From positions 1 through 55,447 of the forward strand of contig CANQTX010000009.1 of the NCBI GenBank assembly GCA_947626885.1: a stretch of 55,447 bases of DNA. Reading direction: 5' to 3'. The number at the start of each line of letters is the position of its first letter. Positions within the stretch are counted from its first letter, which is position 1. The position numbers and the translations under genes are program-made. Below the pieces are notes generated by a model. The model was not told the origin of the DNA and made no database searches. It worked only from the letters and a program-made list of their open reading frames with translations. Below are positions 8,305 to 16,012 of the stretch, one piece after another. This stretch comes from an uncultured Clostridia bacterium (lineage in GTDB: Bacteria > Bacillota > Clostridia > TANB77 > CAG-508).

Positions 8305-9936
8305 TTAGAATAATACTAATTTCTTATTAACTTCTTCTAAAGTAACTTTTCCATCTAACACCTTTTTTAAAGCGTCTACCATCAATGGCCTATAACCTTG
8401 TTGTAATGCTATTTTTTTCAATTGTAAACTAGGTTCTCCTCCTGATATAGCATCTCTCAATTCATCGGTTATTTCTAATACTTCAAATACTGCAATTCTT
8501 CCTAAATAACCTGTGTGATTACAATATTTACAACCTTTTGTATCGTATGTATGCTTTCCTTTAAAATCTGGCTTTTCACCATATTTTCCTAATAAATTAG
8601 TTATAATATCTTTTTCTTTTTGAGAAAATTCTCTCTCAACAGAACAATGTGGACATACTCTTCTAACCAATCTTTGAGAAACAGAAGTTGCTAATGTACT
8701 AGAAATATCATAATCTGATATACCCAATTTTCTTAATCTTGTAATAACTTCTATCGCATTAATGGTATGAATAGTAGATAAAACATAATGACCTGTTTGG
8801 CCTGCTTGTAGCGCAATTTCAGCTGTTTCTAGATCACGAATTTCTCCTACTAAAATAATATCCGGATCCTGTCTCAAAATAGTTCTTAAAGCACTAGCAA
8901 ATGTGGATTTCGCATCTATTTCTATTTGATTAATACCAGAAACACGAATTTCAACAGGATCTTCAACCGTTGTTACATTAATTTCTGGTTTATTCAATAA
9001 ATCCAAAACACTATATAAAGTGGTTGTTTTACCTTCTCCTGTGGGTGCTGCTATTACTGTAATACTGTTTCGTTTATCAAATGCTTTTTTTACAAGCCCT
9101 TCATCTTCTGGAAATCCTAACTCAAAAATTTCTCTTACACCTTCATTTTTCTTTAATAACCTTAAACAAAATTTTTCTCCATGAATATTTTTTTGTGAGG
9201 AAACACGAATATTGTAATCAGGATATAATACAATTCTACCATCTTGTGATTCTTGTTTCTCTTGATGCATATTAGAAATGGCTTTCAATCTACCAATTAA
9301 TTGTGGTAATTTCACCTTATCAATACTTGCTACAGTAACCAATTCACCATCTATTCTGAATCTTACTCTAACTGTATTTTCAAGAGGTTCTATATGAATA
9401 TCACTAGCTCTTTTATCCATAGCAGATTTAATAATAGTATCCACTAACCCTGTGATATCTCCATCTGCACTTGTAATATTTTCTTCTGATTTTCCTTCAA
9501 GAGATTCAATAACATTATCTATATTGGTCTCAAAAGTTAAATATTTTTCCATAATAAGACCACGATTTAATAATAATAAACGTATTTGGTCTATTGCTCT
9601 TTTATTAGCTGTATCTGCAAAACACACTTTAGCCTTACCACCCATAATATTAAAGAGAACCGCTTTACATACTCTACATACTTCTAACGACATAAAATCT
9701 GTTACATTGACATCAAGAGAATCTGGTTTTAGAATCATAACTTTTTCGCCTAAAATATCACCCATTGCTTTAATTAATTCTCTTTCTGGGCATAAATTCA
9801 ATATATTTAAAATATCACCAATTTTTTTGTTAGGATGTTCTTTCTGATAATTGATTGCCACTTCTATATCTTCTTCTGTAACAACTCCTCTTTTTACTAA
9901 CTCTACACCAATTGGTGCTCTTGCAATACCTGCCAT
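8305..9936 (-). CDS. pilB: Type IV pilus extension ATPase PilB
   Basis: PilB/GspE family assembly ATPase, 543 residues. An N-terminal MshEN-like domain (about residues 5-145, LVKRGVVTEEDIEVAI and LGEKVMILKPDSLDV) precedes the ATPase. Walker A is APTGEGKTTT near residue 297, Walker B/Asp box is PDIILVGEIRDLETAEIA, and the His box is GHYVLSTIHTINAIEVI. A zinc-type CPHC and CKYC pair lies near residues 431 and 471. MshEN domains in this family can bind c-di-GMP; whether this one does is untested. Confidence 0.94.
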   Translation of the reverse strand: MAGIARAPIGVELVKRGVVTEEDIEVAINYQKEHPNKKIGDILNILNLCPERELIKAMGDILGEKVMILKPDSLDVNVTDFMSLEVCRVCKAVLFNIMGGKAKVCFADTANKRAIDQIRLLLLNRGLIMEKYLTFETNIDNVIESLEGKSEENITSADGDITGLVDTIIKSAMDKRASDIHIEPLENTVRVRFRIDGELVTVASIDKVKLPQLIGRLKAISNMHQEKQESQDGRIVLYPDYNIRVSSQKNIHGEKFCLRLLKKNEGVREIFELGFPEDEGLVKKAFDKRNSITVIAAPTGEGKTTTLYSVLDLLNKPEINVTTVEDPVEIRVSGINQIEIDAKSTFASALRTILRQDPDIILVGEIRDLETAEIALQAGQTGHYVLSTIHTINAIEVITRLRKLGISDYDISSTLATSVSQRLVRRVCPHCSVEREFSQKEKDIITNLLGKYGEKPDFKGKHTYDTKGCKYCNHTGYLGRIAVFEVLEITDELRDAISGGEPSLQLKKIALQQGYRPLMVDALKKVLDGKVTLEEVNKKLVLF

Positions 9937-10050
9937 TAGAACCTCTCCTTTCTCATCCTAAGTATCTTCTATTATTATATCTTAAAAGTATTTTCAAGAA
10001 AATAGTTTTCAACAAATTTCCACAAATTTCTATCACCCTATTTTTAGCTG

Positions 10051-11136
10051 CTAATGCATCAATAAAGTACCATATGGCGTTTTCGTAAATTCATGATAGA
10101 TAGTATCATTTTCTTGATTTTCAGCGTATTTTCTCCATACACCCACTTTATTATCAAAATTAACTGTATCATCAAACACAATGTCTTCATGAATTGTATT
10201 CATATACAATACATTTCCTGTTTCACTTTCTACAGTAGTTAATGCAATAGCATTATTATCCTCTTCTTGTGTTCCTGCACCTTCTCTAAAATAATATTGA
10301 TTATTGTCTTTTGAAAAACCAAAATTTGGTATCCACACATATAAATAATCTTCCATATAATAAGTTTTGCTACTATTTTTTGTATTTGTAACTGTTTTTT
10401 GAATTTTTCCTGATGTTTCATCAATCAACATAGATTTTGCTTCATCGTCTTCTCCCTTTTTAAAAGCCAAAATTCTAGCCCATTCTCCTGAATGATAATT
10501 ATACCACGTATCATCTTCTGATGTGGTTGTAATATAACTATCTTCTTGGCTTGAATATTTAATAGGATAAATTGTATAATCTTCATTATTCAAAGCCATT
10601 GCACCATCTACTTGCGCTACTGTCTTTAAATATTCATCTAACAAAATTGGTGCATTATTATCTTGAACAATTTCTTTTTCAATTGCAGTGGTTACTGTCA
10701 TAGATTCTGTTTTACCATTCAACTTATATTCTACTGTTAAATCAATTTGTTTTATTAAATGATATTCATCGCCTTCTAACGTTGAAAGTTTCATTTTTAC
10801 AGTATATGTGGCAGGAACCGTTGTTTCAAAAATCTTTTTACCAGATATCGTATACGTATCATTTTCACCTTTTGTCGCATTTCCACTACTTACTGCCTGA
10901 TTCAATTTCTCTGTTACTTCATCAAATTTCACTTTTTGTATATTTTCTAAAATGTTAGTAGCAATCCTTGTAGCACCAGAAGCTCTATCTACAGATTTAT
11001 TGGCTATGTCCATATTAACATATATCATAGAAATCACTGTAATTGTAGCGACAATAATAGTAATAGAAAGAACAACATCGGTTCCTGTTAACCCTCTTTG
11101 ACTTTTAAATTGACTGAATATTTTCTTTAGTTTCAT
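10051..11136 (-). CDS. Large minor pilin-like protein
   Basis: 361-residue protein with a class III-type prepilin leader. A basic stretch ends in QRG, then LTGTDVVLSITIIVATITV forms the hydrophobic helix. Cleavage after Gly17 would leave Leu1 and Asp5, so the +5 residue is acidic but not Glu. The C-terminal 200 residues are aspartate/glutamate rich with aromatic clusters (TWYNYHSGEWARI, YVWIPNFGF) and may form an exposed tip or adhesin domain; that is inference. It lies between pilD and pilB in the operon, 9 bases after pilD. Confidence 0.75.
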   Translation of the reverse strand: MKLKKIFSQFKSQRGLTGTDVVLSITIIVATITVISMIYVNMDIANKSVDRASGATRIATNILENIQKVKFDEVTEKLNQAVSSGNATKGENDTYTISGKKIFETTVPATYTVKMKLSTLEGDEYHLIKQIDLTVEYKLNGKTESMTVTTAIEKEIVQDNNAPILLDEYLKTVAQVDGAMALNNEDYTIYPIKYSSQEDSYITTTSEDDTWYNYHSGEWARILAFKKGEDDEAKSMLIDETSGKIQKTVTNTKNSSKTYYMEDYLYVWIPNFGFSKDNNQYYFREGAGTQEEDNNAIALTTVESETGNVLYMNTIHEDIVFDDTVNFDNKVGVWRKYAENQENDTIYHEFTKTPYGTLLMH

Positions 11137-11145
11137 AAAACCTTC

Positions 11146-11955
11146 CTACTTATAATACCATAAAAAATTTTCTATTAAAAATACCCCTACTGTTGTTACC
11201 ATCATAAAAAAACCTAAAGGCATCTTTTCTTTTTTTTGCTCCTTTAATATATCTGCTTTATCATTTATATAAAAGCGAACATATTGTATCATTTCCCATA
11301 TTATCCACTCTACTATCATGAAAATAAGTACTATAATAAACAAATAGGATCCTATACATAAACTAACATAAATACTTAAAATTATCACTTCTAGTATATA
11401 CGTATTGCTTTTTTTGAATAATAGATAGTCTAATACTAAAAAGCCAAAAAATGCTATAAAATATGGTGTATAACCATATAAACTAATTTTTTCAAATTTA
11501 TACAAATATAGCATATACATTAGTTGTACTATCATTCCAAATATAATAACACCAATTTGTATTTTATAATGTTCTTTATCTATTCCTGCTACAATCGTTA
11601 GTGTAATATACATTCCAATAAAAGCAATAAATGCCATTATTTTTGAAATTTCGAAATAAGGAAATCTGATATGGAAAGATAGATATCCTAATAAAAATAT
11701 ACATCCTGATAAAATTTCTAATAGAAAATAACGTATACGAATTTTTTCACCACAATAACGACATTTCCCTCTTAATCCTATATAACTTACTATTGGAATC
11801 AAGTCTAACCACTCTAGCCTATGATTACAATTTGGACAAAAAGATCTCTCGTGTGTGATATCTTTTTTTAAAGGAATACGATAAATCGCCAAAGTAAAAA
11901 AACTTCCAAATACCGTTCCCATCATAAAAATAATGCAATATAATAAAATGTCCAT
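11146..11955 (-). CDS. pilD: Prepilin peptidase PilD (atypical active site)
   Basis: Polytopic membrane protein of 269 residues with the prepilin peptidase N-terminal domain: CPNC near residue 40 and CRYC near residue 65 form the zinc site, with FGSFFTLAIYRIP before them. The first catalytic aspartate fits GIDKEHYK near residue 125. The second catalytic motif, normally GxGDxK, is not recognisable; the corresponding stretch reads FLVLDYLLFKK. The C-terminal PLGFF loop resembles the family end. It should cut and methylate the pilins encoded next to it, if active. Confidence 0.85.
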   Translation of the reverse strand: MDILLYCIIFMMGTVFGSFFTLAIYRIPLKKDITHERSFCPNCNHRLEWLDLIPIVSYIGLRGKCRYCGEKIRIRYFLLEILSGCIFLLGYLSFHIRFPYFEISKIMAFIAFIGMYITLTIVAGIDKEHYKIQIGVIIFGMIVQLMYMLYLYKFEKISLYGYTPYFIAFFGFLVLDYLLFKKSNTYILEVIILSIYVSLCIGSYLFIIVLIFMIVEWIIWEMIQYVRFYINDKADILKEQKKEKMPLGFFMMVTTVGVFLIENFLWYYK

Positions 11956-12001
11956 GATTTCCTCTTTTATAAAATGCTTACTATTGTATCTACCTATTGG
12001 C

Positions 12002-12099
12002 TTTTATATGATAATTCATAAAATAGTTATCATATAAAAAACAATTACTGGTCTGATAAAACGGGGCATATACATTACCATATAACAATGCATATGCCC
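12002..12099 (-). terminator. Two hairpins between the pilin array and pilD
   Basis: An 8-bp stem GGGCATAT/ATATGCCC (12064-12071 with 12092-12099) is followed, in the transcribed direction, by a perfect 13-bp stem (12002-12014 with 12027-12039). Both lie in the 163-base gap after the last pilin gene. T runs are short, so partial termination or mRNA-end protection that lowers expression of the downstream machinery is more likely than a full stop. The stems are seen; the role is inferred. Confidence 0.5.
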
Positions 12100-12118
12100 A
12101 TACTGTGTTCTATGAAAT

Positions 12119-12580
12119 TTATTTGGTTAAATCTTTTGGATTGGTAATGGTTGCTTTTCCTGAATTTGGGTCAATCTTTACATTAAAAGTAGCTTTTGAA
12201 CCATTAGAATCTGTTACAACTATATTTTTACCTGTTCCATTCCAAGCATCAGTCTCAGTCTGCAAAGTACTTTCATCAGTAGTATAACCTGCTGCTTCCA
12301 TGTAATTTTCAAAATTATTATAGCCACTATCAGCTTCATTTCTTTTCTTTGATGTATTAGATGTCCAAATTGACATATAATCTGTTTCGCATGATGCTAA
12401 TGCCATATCTAATGCTTCTCTCATTGCTCCGATTTTATTAGCTACTACTGATCCTGATGCCCTTGTAATAACACCATTATTTCCTAATACTAATGAAATA
12501 GATACACCTGCTAATATTAATAACACAATAATTGTAACAACTAGTGCTACTAGTGTAATACCTTTTTGTTCTCTTAACAT
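12119..12580 (-). CDS. Type IV pilin paralog 1
   Basis: 153-residue prepilin. The short leader MLREQKG is followed by ITLVALVVTIIVLLILAG, the membrane/polymerisation helix. Predicted mature N-terminus is Ile, and position +5 is Ala instead of the usual Glu. Residues 1-68 are nearly identical in all five copies. The C-terminal domain is specific: WTSNTSKKRNEADSGYNN is shared with copy 3, but the end NPKDLTK is unique. There is one cysteine (ASCETDYM). It is the promoter-distal copy, followed by two hairpins and then pilD. Confidence 0.9.
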   Translation of the reverse strand: MLREQKGITLVALVVTIIVLLILAGVSISLVLGNNGVITRASGSVVANKIGAMREALDMALASCETDYMSIWTSNTSKKRNEADSGYNNFENYMEAAGYTTDESTLQTETDAWNGTGKNIVVTDSNGSKATFNVKIDPNSGKATITNPKDLTK

Positions 12581-12638
12581 TTTCTTTTCCTCCCTAAGTT
12601 TTTATACTTTTATTCTCTACATTTTATAAAACCAGTAA

Positions 12639-13109
12639 TTATTCACCAGCATCTAAATCTGTTGGAATTTCTACATGTGTTACTTTTCCAGTATCTTCAT
12701 CTATTTTAATTTTAAAAGTAGCTGATGAACCATTTGCATCCGTTACTTTAATTGCTTTACCAGTTTCACCCCATGCATCACTATCTGTAGCTAAATTTGT
12801 TACATCAACAGTATAACCTGCTACTGTCATGTAATTTTGAAAATTATTATAACCACTCTTGTCTTCATTTCTTGTTAGTGAAGTATTTGCTGTCCAGTTT
12901 GACATATAATCTGTTTCACATGATGCTAATGCCATATCTAGTGCTTCTCTCATCGCTCCGATTTTATTAGCTACTACTGATCCTGATGCTCTTGTAATAA
13001 CACCATTGTTTCCTAGTACTAATGAAATAGATACACCTGCTAATATTAATAATACAATGATTGTTACTACTAATGCTACAAGTGTAATACCTTTTTGTTC
13101 TCTTAACAT
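12639..13109 (-). CDS. Type IV pilin paralog 2
   Basis: 156-residue prepilin with the same leader and helix as its neighbours (MLREQKG, Ala at +5). The middle block WTANTSLTRNEDKSGYNN is private to this copy, the block DAWGETGKAIKVTDANGSS is shared with copy 3, and the end block IDEDTGKVT...IPTDLDAGE combines copy-4-type and copy-3/5-type sequence. A strong GGGAGG precedes the ATG. The 58-base spacers on both sides are near-identical to that before copy 4. Confidence 0.9.
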   Translation of the reverse strand: MLREQKGITLVALVVTIIVLLILAGVSISLVLGNNGVITRASGSVVANKIGAMREALDMALASCETDYMSNWTANTSLTRNEDKSGYNNFQNYMTVAGYTVDVTNLATDSDAWGETGKAIKVTDANGSSATFKIKIDEDTGKVTHVEIPTDLDAGE

Positions 13110-13167
13110 TTTCTTTTCCTCCCTAAGTTTTTATATTTTTATTCTCTATATTTTATAAAACCAATGA

Positions 13168-13632
13168 TTATTCACCAGCATCTAACTTTGTAGGATTTGT
13201 AATAGTTGCTTTCCCTGAATTTGGATCAATTTTTACAGTAAATGAAGCTGATGATCCATTTGCATCCGTTACTTTAATTTCTTTACCAGTTTCATCCCAT
13301 GCATCACTATCTGTAGCCAACTCTTCTTCAACAGTATATCCTGCTGCCTTCATATAATTTTCAAAATTATTATAACCACTATCAGCTTCATTTCTTTTCT
13401 TTGATGTATTAGATGTCCAGATTGACATATAATCTGTTTCACATGATGCTAATGACATGTCTAGTGCTTCTCTCATTGCTCCGATTTTATTAGCTACTAC
13501 TGACCCTGATGCTCTTGTAATAACACCATTATTTCCTAATACTAATGAAATAGATACACCTGCTAATATTAATAATACAATAATTGTTACTACTAATGCC
13601 ACTAGTGTAATACCCTTTTGTTCTTTTAACAT
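13168..13632 (-). CDS. Type IV pilin paralog 3
   Basis: 154-residue prepilin starting MLKEQKG, as in copy 5. The mature N-terminal helix has Ala at +5. The block after the conserved core (WTSNTSKKRNEADSGYNN) equals that of copy 1, while the middle matches copy 2 (SDAWDETGKEIKV) and the end (DPNSGKATITNPTKLDAGE) matches copy 5. It therefore reads as a mosaic. The upstream spacer (13633-13706) is 74 bases and unlike the other three. Confidence 0.9.
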   Translation of the reverse strand: MLKEQKGITLVALVVTIIVLLILAGVSISLVLGNNGVITRASGSVVANKIGAMREALDMSLASCETDYMSIWTSNTSKKRNEADSGYNNFENYMKAAGYTVEEELATDSDAWDETGKEIKVTDANGSSASFTVKIDPNSGKATITNPTKLDAGE

Positions 13633-13706
13633 TTTTTTCCTCCTTCGTTTACTATAAATTATTTTCTAGTTTTTAAAACTTTCTTTGAATTATTATTAAA
13701 TATATT

Positions 13707-14177
13707 TTAGTCTAAACTCGTTGGAATTTTTTCATATGTTACTTTTCCAGTGTTTTTATCTATTTTAATCGTAAAAGTAGCCGATGAACCGTTGGCATCT
13801 GTCACTTTGATAGTAGCACCACTATCTCCCCATGCATCTGTTTCGCTTGTTCCAGCTAAACCGTCAGTTTTATCAGTTTTATATCCTGCTGCTTCCATAT
13901 ATTTTTCAAAATTATCATAACCACTGTCATTATCATCTCTTTCTAGTGACGTGTTTTTTGTCCATTCTGACATATAATCTGTTTCGCATGATGCTAATGA
14001 CATATCTAGTGCTTCTCTCATTGCTCCGATTTTATTAGCTACTACTGATCCTGATGCTCTTGTAATAACACCATTGTTCCCTAACACTAATGAAATAGAT
14101 ACGCCTGCTAATATTAATAACACAATGATTGTTACTACTAATGCCACTAGTGTAATACCTTTTTGTTCTCTTAACAT
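13707..14177 (-). CDS. Type IV pilin paralog 4
   Basis: 156-residue prepilin starting MLREQKG. The variable domain begins WTKNTSLERDDNDSGY, identical to copy 5, but the later part (TIKIDKNTGKVTYEKIPTSLD) resembles copy 2 and ends without the LDAGE tail. It has an insertion near TDGLAGTSETDAW that the other copies lack. Good GGGAGG ribosome site. Helix and Ala at +5 are as in the other copies. Confidence 0.9.
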   Translation of the reverse strand: MLREQKGITLVALVVTIIVLLILAGVSISLVLGNNGVITRASGSVVANKIGAMREALDMSLASCETDYMSEWTKNTSLERDDNDSGYDNFEKYMEAAGYKTDKTDGLAGTSETDAWGDSGATIKVTDANGSSATFTIKIDKNTGKVTYEKIPTSLD

Positions 14178-14235
14178 TTTCTTTTCCTCCCTAAGTTTTT
14201 ATATTTTTATTCTCTACGTTTTATAAAACCAATGA

Positions 14236-14709
14236 TTATTCACCAGCATCTAACTTTGTAGGATTAGTAATAGTTGCTTTCCCTGAATTTGGATCAATTA
14301 ATACTGTAAAAGTAGCTGATGACTTATTTGCATCTGTTACTTTAATTGCTTCACCATCACCTTCTGAATTCCAAACTTCTGTCTCTGTAGCTAAATTCGC
14401 TTTATCAACATCATAACCAGCTGCCTTCATATAATTTTCAAAATTATTATAGCCACTGTCATTATCATCTCTTTCTAGTGACGTGTTTTTTGTCCATTCT
14501 GACATATAATCTGTTTCGCATGATGCTAATGACATATCTAATGCTTCTCTCATCGCCCCGATTTTATTAGCTACTACTGATCCTGATGCCCTTGTTATAA
14601 CACCATTGTTTCCTAATACTAATGAAATAGATACACCTGCTAATATTAATAATACAATAATTGTTACTACTAATGCCACTAGTGTAATACCCTTTTGTTC
14701 TTTTAACAT
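14236..14709 (-). CDS. Type IV pilin paralog 5 (promoter-proximal)
   Basis: 157-residue prepilin starting MLKEQKG, first of the array to be transcribed. WTKNTSLERDDNDSGY matches copy 4, the end DPNSGKATITNPTKLDAGE matches copy 3, and the middle block (TETEVWNSEGDGEAIKV) is private. AGGAGG precedes the ATG. Being closest to the promoter it may be the main subunit, although all five have intact translation signals, so this is only a guess. Confidence 0.9.
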   Translation of the reverse strand: MLKEQKGITLVALVVTIIVLLILAGVSISLVLGNNGVITRASGSVVANKIGAMREALDMSLASCETDYMSEWTKNTSLERDDNDSGYNNFENYMKAAGYDVDKANLATETEVWNSEGDGEAIKVTDANKSSATFTVLIDPNSGKATITNPTKLDAGE

Positions 14710-14760
14710 ACTATTTCCTCCTTGGTTTTATTTTATATATATTTAAACTATAAATATATC

Positions 14761-15237
14761 CTATTTAGAATTTGGTTTTTCAAAAAAAGTTCCTGTAGAA
14801 CTATTATTTCCTGTGGATGTATTAGTATTACTACTATTACTACTATTACTGCTATTATTACCATTATTATTGTTGGTATTATTTGATGAATTTCCATTTC
14901 CACCTTGAGAAGTCTCTCCTGTGTAATCCGCAAATGGATCTGTTTTTCCACTTTCATACTCTTTTCTAGAAGCATATGTTTGCAAATCTGATGTACCAAT
15001 ACTATAAGATTTTAGCAACGATCCATCATCAGCAAACTCCCCATCTACGTTTTCATCTGTTGTGGCAGCTATTTCCTGTAATGTTGCCGTTACCTTGCTA
15101 TCTGCTGCATATTCAATTGGCTCTGGTACCACCTTATTAGAAGGTATATAATCATAAAACATCACACCCATAACAAATAAAATAACAATTAATAAAAGTA
15201 CTAATATAAAAATTTCCTTAATCGCTATTTTTCCCAT
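14761..15237 (-). CDS. PilP-like membrane-anchored pilus protein
   Basis: 158 residues with a short basic N-terminus, one membrane helix (about residues 9-29) and an extracytoplasmic part. The sequence GKTDPFADY near residue 96 resembles the DPF element of PilP/GspC-type alignment proteins. The C-terminal third is a low-complexity Asn/Ser/Thr/Gly linker. Its place directly after the PilO-like gene, where pilP normally lies, supports the call. There is no clear PilP fold, so the assignment is tentative. Confidence 0.5.
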   Translation of the reverse strand: MGKIAIKEIFILVLLLIVILFVMGVMFYDYIPSNKVVPEPIEYAADSKVTATLQEIAATTDENVDGEFADDGSLLKSYSIGTSDLQTYASRKEYESGKTDPFADYTGETSQGGNGNSSNNTNNNNGNNSSNSSNSSNTNTSTGNNSSTGTFFEKPNSK

Positions 15238-15274
15238 TTTGAATTTCCTTTCTTTCGTAATATTTTGTCTGTTC

Positions 15275-16012
15275 CTATTCTTTTGTATTTGTTGTATTCG
15301 TCGTATTTGTTGTATTTGTTGTGTTTGTTGTATTCGTTGTATTACTTGTTGTATTTGTGTTCTTCATATTGGTTGTATTCGTTGATTCAACAGAGCTCGT
15401 TAATGATGATAAATTATGTTTATTAATTGGTACTTCTCTTACAGTAAATGTTGCCAATAAATTATTATCACCTTTTTGCATATAAAAATTATTAATTTCA
15501 AAGCTCAATCTATCATCATCTTCAATATCGTAAACAAAATCAGTTATACCAATATAATCTCCTGAAACTTTAAATGATAAGTCGCAAATTCTATAGTCAG
15601 AAGAGCTAACACTTTTACTTGCATTATCTAAAACATCAAACTGAAGAACAACACCTTCTTCAGTTGCATAATTTCCCACAATTGTCCACAAAAAATCTAT
15701 ATCATATAAATCAACTGATGAATACATTAATTCTTCCTCTACAGCTTCTGTTTCTGGTATTAATTCCTCGTATTCTTCTTGTTTTTCATTGTATTTTTTT
15801 ACAGCAGCTGCTAATTCTGTTTTCTTATCCTCAAAGTCTTTTGTATTTTTGGTATTTAAACTTGCTATTAAATTATCTAATTCATTACTTTTTTCCTCAA
15901 TGGTTTTATAATTATTAATAGAAAATACCTGTGTACTAACACCATTAACAATTACTGAATAACAGGCAAAAATCATAAGAACTAGCAAAATTATTAATAA
16001 TATCTTTCTCAT
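15275..16012 (-). CDS. pilO: PilO-like pilus alignment protein
   Basis: 245 residues. An N-terminal membrane helix (residues 4-22) is followed by a coiled coil (about 38-85, KSNELDNLIASL...KKYNEKQEEYEEL) and a ferredoxin-like domain, the architecture of PilO. The start overlaps the end of the pilM-pilN gene by 4 bases. The last ~35 residues are an Asn-Thr repeat tail (NTTNTTNTT) not expected in PilO. PilO would pair with the PilN part of the upstream protein in the membrane alignment complex. Confidence 0.75.
   Translation of the reverse strand: MRKILLIILLVLMIFACYSVIVNGVSTQVFSINNYKTIEEKSNELDNLIASLNTKNTKDFEDKKTELAAAVKKYNEKQEEYEELIPETEAVEEELMYSSVDLYDIDFLWTIVGNYATEEGVVLQFDVLDNASKSVSSSDYRICDLSFKVSGDYIGITDFVYDIEDDDRLSFEINNFYMQKGDNNLLATFTVREVPINKHNLSSLTSSVESTNTTNMKNTNTTSNTTNTTNTTNTTNTTNTTNTKE
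15284..15366 (-). repeat. 9-base tandem repeat in the pilO tail
   Basis: Degenerate 9-base units (plus-strand form TTGTATTCG or TTGTATTTG) repeated about eight times. They encode Asn-Thr-Thr units. The period is a multiple of three, so copy-number slippage would change tail length without shifting the frame. Confidence 0.75.

Larger units (their letters stand above)
12119..14709 (-). repeat. Five-copy tandem pilin gene array
   Basis: Five head-to-tail genes of 462-474 bases. The first ~210 bases of each are nearly identical; the 3' halves are shuffled combinations of a few sequence blocks. Three spacers (12581-12638, 13110-13167, 14178-14235) are 58 bases long and near-identical. In each case they link an upstream gene ending LDAGE to a downstream gene starting MLREQ, so the duplicated unit crosses gene boundaries. 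Confidence 0.9.

Noticed and set aside
12119..14709. CRISPR-like repeat array
   Set aside because: The ~530-base periodicity comes from five complete paralogous genes, not short repeats with unique spacers, and no cas genes are present.
14748..14999. Second minus-strand frame inside the PilP-like gene
   Set aside because: Overlaps in a different frame, arises from the low-complexity Asn/Ser codons, and lacks a ribosome site.
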